A stretch of DNA of 64,000 nucleotides from the NCBI RefSeq assembly GCF_003144195.1, contig NW_020290041.1, positions 62,001-126,000 on the forward strand, given 5' to 3'. Shown piece by piece: positions 49,973 to 59,781 of the stretch; position 1 is the first letter of the stretch, and the number at the start of each line of letters is the position of its first letter. The stretch is from Ceraceosorus guamensis. Taxonomy: Eukaryota; Basidiomycota; Exobasidiomycetes; Ceraceosorales; Ceraceosoraceae. Under the pieces are notes generated by a model, which ran no database searches, was not told the DNA's origin, and worked only from the letters and a program-made list of their open reading frames with translations. Position numbers and translations under genes: made by a program.

Positions 49973-51498
49973 TCAGCCCAGGGTGGGAAAGGCGCTCTGG
50001 TCCTGGAGGTTGACGGCGCCACCAGCACCTCCCCCACGAGTGTATCCAGCACCACCACGTCCTCTTCCAGCACCGCGACTTCCATCGCCGCGTCCACGGC
50101 CTCGTCCGCCACGCTCGCTTCCACGGTCACCTCCACGTCCGCCGCGGCCGCGGCCGCGGCCACCTCTCTCGCTTCCAGCAGCAGGGGCAAAGGTCTGCTC
50201 GATTTCGAGGAATTGCTTCGTCTTTGCGCTCTTCTCACGCGGCTTGTAATTAGGGTTTGCCTGGAGCAGGTTGAAATTGTCACGCGTAAGCGAAAGCGAT
50301 GATCAGCCGAAACACGAACACCAGTGGCCAACGCTAGATAGTTGACCTCGGTCAAGCTTCTCCACATATACGTTGTTGCTGCTCAACTCACCTTCTTGGC
50401 CTCCTCCTCAACAGCTTCTCGGACGAATCTGGTGCCGAAAGCCGACTCGTCTGCCTCAACCTGACGAGGAGCGCTAGCGTTTCCGATGGTGAATTTCTTA
50501 GCCGCTCGCTCAGCAAGGTACTCATCCAGAGTCTTGGTGGTGTCCACTTCCTCTTCCGGGATCGGTGCGGGCGCATCAGCGGCGGGGGTAGCGCCAGGCA
50601 CAGCAGGGTCGGCGGGAGCATCCCAACCCGAAGCTGCGTTCTCAGGCACAGGAGCTTGGCCCTCGGCAGCGGCGTCTGCGACTGCGTTCTCCTCGTTCTC
50701 TAGCTCGCGCTTGCCTTCATCACCGCCCCATCCTTGATGAACGCGCTTCTCGGAGTCGCTGTGGTACGCAACGAAGGGCTCAGATGGCAGTCTCGTTGTC
50801 ATCGATTCACACGGATTCTGCTACACTCACACGCGGTCTGTTTGAGAGTGACGGTCAAATGCACGTCCACGGCCTCGAGGACCACCACGTCCGCGGCCAC
50901 CTCGTCCTTCTCCGCGGCCACCACGACCGCCGCCTGTAAACGAAACGTGAAGAGAAATACGCGCTAAGCACATTGCAACGGCATGCTCAGAGATCGAGCG
51001 ACCATTCGAATCAAAGGACGGCGAGCCGTGCAGGGACTGCGTCGCAGCTCAACAGCCACTGAAAGGCATGCTGAGGCCTCTTCGCCGCACCTGGCCAAAG
51101 CCCTTCCTATTAACACAAAGAGACACTCACGCTCGGAGCGCGAGTCGCGTTGTTGTTGAACTTCACCATCTTCCGCTCCAGCGTTGGCGCGCTGTGCGCC
51201 AGCATTTCCACCACGAGCACCACCGCGAGCGCCTCCGCGACCACCGCGCTGTTGAGTTTGACCAGCACCTACGATCGCTCTCCTGGGAGCTGTTGGTGCC
51301 GCGTCCTTCGTGGGAGCGACAGGTGCCGGTGCGGGTCCATCGTCATCTGAGGGTAGAGTACATGCAAGGGTTTTTTTCTCAATTAGCCGGGATGCCCTGC
51401 AGTGCCGAAGGGCTGCAGCAGTGGCTCTCGGGATGGGTCTTTGTTGCCTACCACTTACCTCCCAAAAGGGCAAAGGGGTTCTTACTAGCGACCGACAT
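49973..51498 (-). CDS. Stm1/SERBP1-like ribosome- and mRNA-associated RGG protein
   Basis: Five minus-strand exons: 51498-51459, 51346-51131, 50933-50831, 50758-50392, 50260-49973; 337 aa. It starts MSVASKNPFALLGDDD, the short N-terminal motif of the Stm1 family. Glycine/arginine repeats span residues about 40-105. The hyaluronan/mRNA-binding core RHSQTDRVDSEKRVHQGWGGDEGKRELENEE comes next. TLDEYLAERA, a second RGG region and a final NLQDQSAFPTLG complete the family pattern. Members sit on inactive 80S ribosomes and protect them during starvation. The GTGTGAGT near 50829 allows two donors; the one giving VDSEK was chosen. Exon 5 overlaps nothing else and its stop follows the conserved FPTLG. 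Confidence 0.9.
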
Positions 51499-52114
51499 TG
51501 CGGTCGACTGTTTAAACTCGCCTTGGCGAGTGAGCAGAATAGCCAGTCGTCAGGCTTAGGTGTGCTGCGAGTGAATTAGGGGTTGTAAGCTTCCACTTGA
51601 TCGTCATTGGGTCGCCCCTAACATCGTGACGCTTCTTGACGCTTTTGCTGCTCATCTTGAAGCGCAGCAAGACGCGACAGAGCGCCGCAGGCGCAGACGA
51701 CAGCGAGGTCCTCTGTCGTCTTCCTGCGCCGCCAGCTTGCCTGCAAGCTCGTTCCGAGGTGACGTCTCGTTGGCAGGCGTGAATGCCATCTCCAATCAAG
51801 CCTGGCTTTTTCGGCAGCATTGGGCTTCTTGCCGATGGTGAAGTCGCGCTCCTCGCGTGGGGCGGTACTCACAGATGAACCGCAGCAAAATCCTTTTGCG
51901 ACGGTCTTGCTTTTGCGAAGATGCAGGGCGACGATGGTCTGCCTGCTTGCTCCTCTGTCGGCAATGGATCGAAGAGAGCGCGGGTACGTGTGATCAAGAT
52001 GAGACGAGGTCACTGCCCTTGTCCCCTTTTGAGGTGTTAGCTGTGAGAAGCTGAATGAGCTTTGGCCTGGTTGCAGAAGACGAGTGGATCGACTGGCTTG
52101 ATTTGCTTGCTTGG

Positions 52115-52123
52115 CCTGCCTGT

Positions 52124-52154
<31 letters not shown>

Positions 52155-52163
52155 CTTGCTTGC
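52115..52163. repeat. (TGCC)n microsatellite
   Basis: About ten TGCC/TGCT units with one TGTC interruption; it is the longest tetranucleotide run in the window. Confidence 0.9.
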
Positions 52164-52267
52164 TGGGCGCGAAGACGAACTTGAGCGGCCGAGACGAGCG
52201 AAGAAAGCAGTCGCGGTCGGGCGAGCGAGCGAGCATGCGCGCGAGCCATGCAGAGAAGGACAGCTCA

Positions 52268-52311
52268 CAGCAGCAGCAGCAGGCAGCAGCAGCAGCAGCA
52301 GCAGCAGCAGC
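52268..52311. repeat. (CAG)n microsatellite
   Basis: Two CAG blocks split by one extra base, together about 14 units; a shorter GCA run lies at 52356-52368. It is not inside a supported coding region. Confidence 0.9.
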
Positions 52312-53823
52312 GGCGTCGGAGGCGGAGGCGCCGCTCGCTGCTGCCTCGAGGAAGCAGCAGCAGCAGCGTACCAGCAGGAGCGGCATGCAGTGCGTGGACG
52401 CGCGCACGCAGCACATCACGCTATTCAAGATTGCGCGGAAGCCTAAGCGCGCCTGTCTATATACCTGCTGCTGCTGCGCGCGGCATCAGCACCATCACCA
52501 GCACTCGACTGTAAATCGAGACCTCGTTCCGCCCCGCCCGCCAAAAGCCATGCAAGTTCGTGCCGCCTGATCCACAAGCATCACGTGTCAGACGACCTCG
52601 TCGACCCATTCTTGATTCCAAAGTCAAGCCACCAGATTCATTCGAACGTGAAGCTTTGCCAGGCTCCGTCTTTGAGCAAGTCACTACATTCTTGCTGCTG
52701 GACGCGGGGAGGACGGGCAACGTCTAGCAGTCCTCTTGACGTTGGGTCAATACGGACGGATGCGTCTCGCATGCCGGCGCGTCTTGCCAACCTGTTGCCA
52801 TGTGGCACTTGGCGGTCCCATCACGCTCTCGGCTGGCGCCCATCATTTGTCTCGGAGCTTGTCTGGTACATGCTACGCTTAGGCAGCACACGTTATGCGA
52901 TGCTGCTGCAAATCACGTTGCGGGCAACCACGAACCTGCTGTATTTCTCCTCTCGCACAAGCGCGCTGGTGTTGTAGCAGCGCAACCCCCGTAACAAAGA
53001 GCGGTCGGCGTGTGGACGTTGCTCGACGTGTCCGCCTATTTGCCGGGCCTTAGCGCGACGTGTGTCATTCTCGAGTGCACTTTTTTTTTTTTTGGTTCGA
53101 CGGATGCAGACCGAGCATCAGGTATCGCAGCTGCCGCGTGAAGCATGTGGTAAAGTACGAATCATTTTCAGAGCATGCTTCGAGGCAGCTTCCACCCAAA
53201 TCACGAATGCGCGGGAAGCTGCTGCGGCGTGAGGCGCTCAATCTCGTTTCTCCGAGTCACGTGATCTTGCCGAGCTGCAGGGTCAGCCGTCGGGGAGTGT
53301 CGGGCGCGCATGAGCGGCTCGACAGCCCTGGCGGCGGGTAGCAGCAGCAGCAGATAGATGAGGTTTGAGCTCGTGCGCTCCCTGGCGGGAGCAGGTTTAC
53401 GCGCGCGGCTGCAGCGCTCTGGCTGTGCGCGCGCGCGTGCGCCTGCGCCCAATAAGCAACAAAGCAAAAAGTTCGAATTTGAGCTGCAAGTCATGCACCG
53501 GCCACGCTCGGGGCGTGATGTTGAGCGACGCGCGCATGCTGGAGCATGCCTAAACTCGTGACTCGCTCGCTGCTCATCGGCGGTGGGCGCTATGCTATGG
53601 GAGCAACGTTGCTTGCCATGTAGGCAGCGATTCGTGCTCGTGCTCGTGCCAACTTACCATCTGGCTCATTCTGATTCGGTTCAGCGCACTTCACTCCGCA
53701 TCTCACGCACACACCACAGAATCAAAGGTCTAGACGATCATTGAACCCTCCACGCACATCTGACGACAAGAAAGATATCGCATACAACCCTCTTCCTCCA
53801 TAAGCCAGCGATCTGTTCCAACA

Positions 53824-55606
53824 ATGTCTTTCAACTCCCCCATCTTCCAACATCTCAACGGCGCTCAGTCCGCCAGGAAGCCTACCATCAACCAGGCTTT
53901 CCCCATCAGAGCGCCCGTCGAGGCCGCTGCTGCCCCCAGCGGTGCTGATCTGTACGCTCGATTCGCCTTCGCCGGTGCGGTCTGCGTAAGTGCTGATCAA
54001 CAAAAAGAAGGCAGCTGATGCAGTCCGTGTGGACTCGGAATGAGCCTCGCTGCGACGCCACGCTTCTCTGGCACTTCAAGCATTCAGCTTGCAGAAGTCG
54101 CTGACTATTGAGCATGCCTTCTTTGTGCGCTACAGTGCGCCATCACCCACGGTGCCTTGACCCCCGTCGATGTTGTCAAGACCAGAATCCAGTTGGAGCC
54201 CGAGGTGTACAACAAGGTGCGTACACTTGAACTCGTCTCAGTTCATATTGCAGCGAGGATCTCATCAAAGTCACTTTCTTGCTCAACAGGGCATGATCAC
54301 TGGATTCCGCCAAGTCGTGGCCAAGGAGGGTGCTGGTGCCCTTCTGACCGGCTTCGGCCCCACCGCTGCCGGTTACTTCCTGCAGGGAGCCTTCAAGTTC
54401 GGAGGGTGAGTGTACGTTTATGTCTCTTGTCCAAGAATGCGAAACTGGGTTTGCGCGTTGCAGGGGCTGGCGAGAAGACGCTTGTGGCTGCCGGAATGGT
54501 CGCCTTGGAGCGCGTAGCGACTGCGACTGCGATAGCCTCGGCTGGTCTCTACCCCGCCTCGCACAGCCATACTACAGCGGCTGCAGCGCCAGCCTTGTTG
54601 CCCCGTTTCCGGGTATCCAATCGCTGACTGCGTCCCCATTGCCCATCTGCAGTTACGAGTTCTGGAAGAAGACCATTATCGACCAAGTCGGTCTCGAGAC
54701 TGCCACCGCGAACCGCGGAGCAGTCTACCTGGTAGCTTCCGGTATCGCAGAGTTCTTCGCAGATATTGCTCTCTGCCCCCTCGAGGCTACGCGTATCCGT
54801 CTCGTCTCCCAACCTGGCTTTGCCAACGGTCTGCTCGGCGGTTTCGCAAAGATTGCCCGCGAGGAGGGTCTCAAGGGCTTCTACTCTGGGTGAGTGTCAC
54901 GCCCGTACATGCAGGACGCTCCACTCGGAGCTGCCAGCTGAGCGATGACACAGGACTCGCAAAGCTAGGACGCGCTGCTTTGGCGGGCCGCTGACCTGAC
55001 TCCCTCCCTTGACCTCGCTCCTCTAGCTTCGGCCCCATCCTCTTCAAGCAGGTGCCATACACGATGGCCAAGTTTGCCGTCTAGTGAGTCATGCGGTGTT
55101 GGACTCTGTCCAATGTGCTCGCTCACGCCCTACTGCTGTGCTCCCCGTCCCCAGCGAGGTCGCCTTCGAGAAGATCGTGGGCCTGACTGGCAAGCCCAAG
55201 GAGCAACTCTCGCCCGGACTCTTGACCAGCCTGAACTTGGGATCCGGTGTGCTCGCCGGTTTCGCAGCTGCCTTCATCTCTCAACCCGCCGACACGCTGC
55301 TGTCGAAGATCAACAAGACCAAGGGCGCCCCAGGAGAGGGTGTGACAAGCCGCTTGATCGGAATGGCCAAGCAGCTCGGCGTGCGCGGTCTCTTCGGCGG
55401 TATGACTGCTCGTTTCGTGTGCGTATGCGATACTGTTGTTCACAGAGGACCAGTGGCTTCACGGGAAGCTGACACAAAACATGCCCACGCTCCTCACCCA
55501 CAGTATGATCGGTACGCTCACTGCCGGTCAATTCGCAATCTACTCCGACATCAAGAAGGCGCTCAACGCTACTCAAGGTATCGAGCTCGCCAAGGTTGCC
55601 AAGTAG
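53824..55606 (+). CDS. MIR1: Mitochondrial phosphate carrier
   Basis: SLC25-family carrier importing phosphate with H+ across the inner mitochondrial membrane. Seven exons (53824-53985, 54136-54216, 54290-54405, 54653-54889, 55027-55083, 55155-55418, 55504-55606), 339 aa. Repeat 1 carries [18 protein letters not shown], and [25 protein letters not shown] is specific to phosphate carriers. Repeat 2 carries [18 protein letters not shown]. Repeat 3 has [16 protein letters not shown] and ends with [15 protein letters not shown]. These three signatures match Mir1/PiC. Strong C-ending codon bias matches the ADP/ATP carrier at the other end of the window. All six introns keep phase. Confidence 0.96.
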
Positions 55607-56559
55607 ACTATTCAATCATCGCTTGCTCTACAGTTTCCAAAGTTGCCATTCTATCAAAACACCTCTCTTGCCTGCACCTTGATGCGTCCTCACATCTATG
55701 AGTCTGATCGATTCTGCCTGCGCTTCTGGTCCAATTTCTGGGTTGGCTGGCGAGGCAAGTGGCGCTGCGGGTTTGCATCGCCATTGCAAAGCAAGTACGC
55801 GCACTTCTCAACTCCTGTGGAAAGAAGAGCGCACCGTTGGGCCGCGTATCCTAGACGCTCGCCAAAGGAGTAGGTGCAATGTGCGACGAATGCTCGGCAC
55901 TGAACAAGCCGGCCGCGCTGCCGCCTGTCAGGAGTAGGGAGGTGTGCTGCACCATTGGCTTCCGGTCCCGAGATTGTTGACTGTTGAAGAATGATGAGGC
56001 CCGCGCTTTGACCGCGATTTGAGGCATTCACGGCTGAGCGTGCTCGTCGATGTACACGCGCGTGGCTCCAGGGAGGGCTTAGGCGCGTCGAGCATGGCTA
56101 TATGTGCCAAGAGGAGAGCGCTCGCCCGCTCGATGTTGTCGCCTGATGGCTGCGAGTCGCGTGGAGGCAGAGCTGCCACGAAGCCGAACACGACACCCAC
56201 GCTCGTGACCTCGCGACACAACTCGCGACTCATCATTACGCCTTCTCAACACTCACCTTCACTTCATATTGCGGCCCACACTGTCATTCAAGGGCAAAGA
56301 AAGGCTTTGCACGCAATCAGCTCCAAGGAGGTCTGTCTCATTCTAGCCTTTTGACGGGATTGCGTTGGTCGTGCAGAGTGGTATACGAAGAAGACTTTTG
56401 GGTTGCGCGTTGCACAGCATCGCCTTGATCGCTGCAGACATCGGAACAGGGGCCAGTCCAGAGCTTATCAGAAGGAACTCGTCGAGTTGCGAAGAAGGTG
56501 GACATTACAGAGGCGCACGTCGGGAATACCGAATCCTCGTTGGAACCTGCGCTGCGCAG
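55607..56559. other. Spacer with a possible unassigned exon
   Basis: Mostly without signal, except for a protein-like frame at 56379-56564 (WYTKKTFGLRVAQHRLDR...) preceded by a 3' splice-site-like sequence; see findings. Confidence 0.4.
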
Positions 56560-57563
56560 ATGTGGTGAGTGTGATAAAGGACAGATCGGTCGATTGGCTC
56601 GCTCTTCTGCCTCCCCAACGGCCAGCCTGTCTGACCTTTGTTCTCTTTACGCAGCAAGCACATTCTCAACGCGCAAGTCTCGGTCAGAGCACCATGCTGC
56701 CAACAGTGGTTCGATTGTCCAGCCTGTCATGCCGAATCGGAATCGCACGCTCTGAGAAAGACGTTGGAGATGCAGCTGATTTGCAAAAAGTGCAAGAGGG
56801 CTTTCAGGGTCGATTTGACTCGGGCGGAGGAAGGGGACGAGTATTGTCCGCATTGCGATAATCACTTTGTGAGTGTGTGCGAACGAGGTGCGCAAGGGCA
56901 AGCGCGGGCAGGACTTCATACGTCGTCGTGAGGGCAGGGGTTGTCTGGACATTACGGGAGGCGTTGGCAGCGATCAGGGCCAACGAGATCGAGGCAATGA
57001 AGAAGATGATGGTACGCCTCTAGCTCACATGTACTGCATGCTCACGCTCACAACGCCGACCGACCCCTACCGCCTTTGCGCCCTCGATCGCATCTTCAAC
57101 AGGTCGTCAATGCCAAAACAACGAGCAAGACAGAAGAAGAGGAGGCAGAAGACTTGCAGAGGAGGTGAGTTTAGGCAAGGAAAGTGCCAGGACTCGATGG
57201 TGTGATCGATGATGCACAGTCACGGATCGCAGTAGCAGCGTTTCGCAGCAGCTTGATACGACACATCATGTGGCAAGGCTCGCAACTGACAATCTTACCT
57301 GATGTCAATTCTGCCCCAGCATCCAACCAGACAAGCACGAAGAGTTTGACGCTAGAACATCGTTCATGTCTCGATATGACCCTGCCAGGCAAGACGATTC
57401 GGACAGGATAGACGCTGGAGGTGTTCAAGCCGCGCTAGAAAGTCGGAGCAGGGACGCAGTCTCTGCCAATAGAGATGCGATCAGAGCGAGGGAGATCGGG
57501 GATGTGTTGGATAGGAGGAGGCAGGAAGTCGAGCTGGCCGACGACGATTTGGATTGGAGCTGA
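56560..57563 (+). CDS. CHY-type zinc-finger protein
   Basis: Four exons, 56560-56564, 56655-56868, 57103-57164 and 57320-57563, give 174 aa. The product opens MCKHILNAQVSVRAPCC, which is the usual start of short fungal CHY-finger proteins. WFDCPACHAESESH, LICKKCKRAFRVDL and DEYCPHCDNHFVVNAKTT follow, completing the Cys/His zinc ligands. The rest is charged and probably helical (DRRRQEVELADDDLDWS). Yeast Hot13, with the same finger, acts in mitochondrial intermembrane space zinc and redox handling; a like role here is only a guess. The first coding exon would be just ATGTG, required because the second exon enters in phase 2. A longer N-terminus read through from upstream in the same frame looks non-coding. 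Confidence 0.8.
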
Positions 57564-58065
57564 GCGAGATCATTCTGACGTCGCGCACACGATCCCAATG
57601 CGCCTCATCATGAAGCATGTACACTGACGACTGTCGCAAGCGAATATGACAAGATGAGGCGGAAGATGCATTGTACTGATCAGGCTGAGATAAATAGAGG
57701 TCCATCTCGAAGCGCAAGAGTTTGGCACAATACACGTTTGACTGCTCGACTGCGAAGGAGCTTGCATCGGCACAGGAGACGGCGAGGCAGCAAGGGTAGA
57801 AAGGTGGGGGTAAGAATGGCGCGAGGCTAATTTTTGTGAAGGCGAATAGAAGAGGCATTGCGCGGCGCAAGGGTGAGCTGGCAAAGTGGAAGAATGCGAA
57901 GAGGCAAGACGGAGCAGTGGGAAAAAATGAGCGTGATGTAGCGATGTGTCCGATGACGGTGGTGTTTGAGTCTAGCATTTGGAGACTGAGATGCGTTCTC
58001 GTGAGAAGTCCGTTCTGGTGCGTTTCAAAGCTTGCGGTCGAGACGGGCAGCGAGTGCCGAGTCTC
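57564..58065. other. Convergent spacer
   Basis: Between the CHY protein and lipase stops. No feature is seen beyond expected 3' ends. Confidence 0.5.
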
Positions 58066-59781
58066 TTACTGGAGCCAAGAAGGCACGAATCTCTGCCACC
58101 AAGGCTTGTTGGAGGTCTGCGCTGGCTGAGTCGCGTTTGACACGGGCTTGGTCGCGCCAGTGTTGGTGGCGTTGGGGGCGGAAGCAGACGAGGTGCCCGA
58201 AACGGCGGCAGAGGAGGACAGGGAGTTGACGATGCTTGGGCTGACCTTTTGAACGGAGCCGTTGTTGCTTCCGACCTTCTTCTCGCCGAAGAGGGAAAGA
58301 GGGCCGATAGGAGCGTTGTAGATGGCCAGCAGCTGGTTCAAGAGCGATTGACCGAACACGAGGTACGCCTGCCAGCTGATCAAGGAGCTCGCGGTGGTCT
58401 GGAATTGGCAGCCGTTCAGGTTAGCGTTCTTGCCGGCGAATCGGTCGTCCAGCCAAGCGAAGGCAGCGGGGGAGCCAGTGATGGCGAGAGATTGATGCTC
58501 GCCGACAAGCTCCTTGACGTAGAGAACGTTCCAGTTGTTCTTGCAGATCTCATTGTTGACGTAGTTGTCGACATCAGCAGTAGGAACGATCTCGTCAATC
58601 ATGGCCTGGTGAATGCGGACGGGGAAAGCCGGGGCCTTTCTGGGGTTGAATTGGCTGGATCCCAGAGTGTTCTTCGCGAGAGCATCGGCAATGACTGGGG
58701 TGTTGAGCACGGTGTCTTGAGGCTGGTCAAAGTAAGAGAAGACATCTTGGAATTGGAGAGCATTGACAGCGTCGACAAGGCAGTATCCGGGGGTGTAGCG
58801 GAATTGAATCAGGCGCTCGGTTCCGTTCGCAGTAGCGTGCTGGTTCAGGTAGGCGTTGAAGTCAGGGAAGATGTTTCCGGTACCCGCGAGACCGGCGAAC
58901 GCGACACCAGCAGCCTGTTGCTTGTTCAGGAGCAGGAAGGTGTTCTTGGGGTTCACGGGGATACCACCGTAAGAAGCACCGACGATGAACTTGCTGAGGT
59001 CAGGAGCGTAGTCGGCCTGGTTTTGCACGGCCCACGAGGTAGCAAGGGCACCACCAGAGTAGCCAAAGAAGGCAACACGGGCATCCCTTTGAGAGCCAGA
59101 GTTGAGGTTGATGCCAAGCCGGTTCAAGCCTCCGCGAGCACCGTCGAGAACACCCTGTGCGGCAAGCCTGCCAACGGAGAAGCCTGCCTTGGGTCCCTCG
59201 TAGTCGGTGAATACAAGAATGTAGCCCTGGCTGAGCTCACGGTTAGCAAAGACGAGCTCGATGGCAACATCGTAGTCGCCGCGACCGCTGCCCTTGGTGA
59301 GCTTGTAGCTCGTAGCGCAGTCCTTGGATGCGGAGTTTTCGGCAGATTGGAAGACGAGGACACGGCGAGGGTTGGACAGGGCGTTGTAGGGAACAAGGAC
59401 GGTGGCAACGGTGGTGCTTGCTCCGCCGAATTGGTCGGTGGAGCGAACGAGCAGTTGAGTGGCAGACTGAACGTTTTGGTTCAGGTCGATGAGCTGACCG
59501 TTGAATGTGAAAGAGTAAGACGAGGAGGAGATGGGACGTGTCTTGAGAACGTCTCCCGGCTTGCTGCGATTGAGCTCGTCCTCAGTTGCGTTGTAGAATG
59601 GGTCCACGGAGGGAAGCGGCAGGGCCTGGCGAGCGTACATTGTGCGCGCAAGGACCTCGTCACGGTCGGCGGAACGTCTGGAAATGCGAGGAAGCTTTTC
59701 GGGCGTCTCTACGGTGGCAGACACCACGGCAGCGAACGCTGCGACGAAGACCGCCACGGACAACAGACGAGTGAACTGCAT
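58066..59781 (-). CDS. Secreted lipase, LIP (CAL-A-like) family
   Basis: Intronless, 571 aa. A clear signal peptide (LLSVAVFVAAFAAVVSA) starts the protein. The mature enzyme begins with a short pro-like segment, then DPFYNATEDELNRSKPGDVLKTRP, a typical LIP start. The nucleophile elbow is GYSGGALA; the acid is probably the Asp of MIDEIVPTADVD, and the base the His of GEHQSLA. Cysteines at SKDCATSY, TPGYCLVD, NEICKNN and NGCQFQ can form the family disulfides. A Ser/Thr/Ala-rich tail of about 60 residues follows the fold and ends WWQRFVPSWLQ. Such lipases are expanded in Ustilaginomycotina and Candida, and digest external lipids. The ATG at 59781 precedes the signal peptide directly. Confidence 0.93.
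   Translation of the reverse strand: MQFTRLLSVAVFVAAFAAVVSATVETPEKLPRISRRSADRDEVLARTMYARQALPLPSVDPFYNATEDELNRSKPGDVLKTRPISSSSYSFTFNGQLIDLNQNVQSATQLLVRSTDQFGGASTTVATVLVPYNALSNPRRVLVFQSAENSASKDCATSYKLTKGSGRGDYDVAIELVFANRELSQGYILVFTDYEGPKAGFSVGRLAAQGVLDGARGGLNRLGINLNSGSQRDARVAFFGYSGGALATSWAVQNQADYAPDLSKFIVGASYGGIPVNPKNTFLLLNKQQAAGVAFAGLAGTGNIFPDFNAYLNQHATANGTERLIQFRYTPGYCLVDAVNALQFQDVFSYFDQPQDTVLNTPVIADALAKNTLGSSQFNPRKAPAFPVRIHQAMIDEIVPTADVDNYVNNEICKNNWNVLYVKELVGEHQSLAITGSPAAFAWLDDRFAGKNANLNGCQFQTTASSLISWQAYLVFGQSLLNQLLAIYNAPIGPLSLFGEKKVGSNNGSVQKVSPSIVNSLSSSAAVSGTSSASAPNATNTGATKPVSNATQPAQTSNKPWWQRFVPSWLQ

Larger units (their letters stand above)
51499..53823. other. Divergent spacer with microsatellites
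   Basis: About 2.3 kb upstream of both the Stm1-like and phosphate carrier genes. It holds a (TGCC)n run, a (CAG)n run, a poly-T run near 53082-53093 and one AATCACGAATG motif at 53199-53210. Open frames across the repeats are repeat artefacts. The ATG-proximal 200 nt is the likely carrier promoter. Confidence 0.5.

Noticed and set aside
49934-50367. Thr/Ser- and Pro/Arg-rich frames across the Stm1-like 3' exon
   Set aside because: They are other-frame or antisense readings of the GGN/CGN repeats that encode the second RGG region.
51994-52428. AGRQ-repeat frame on the minus strand
   Set aside because: It is a translation of the (TGCC)n microsatellite; no start context, splice signal or conserved part.
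38442-55606. Mitochondrial gene cluster as a functional system
   Set aside because: Inner-membrane genes are frequent in the window, but they are interleaved with unrelated genes on both strands and have separate promoters, so a co-regulated cluster is not supported.
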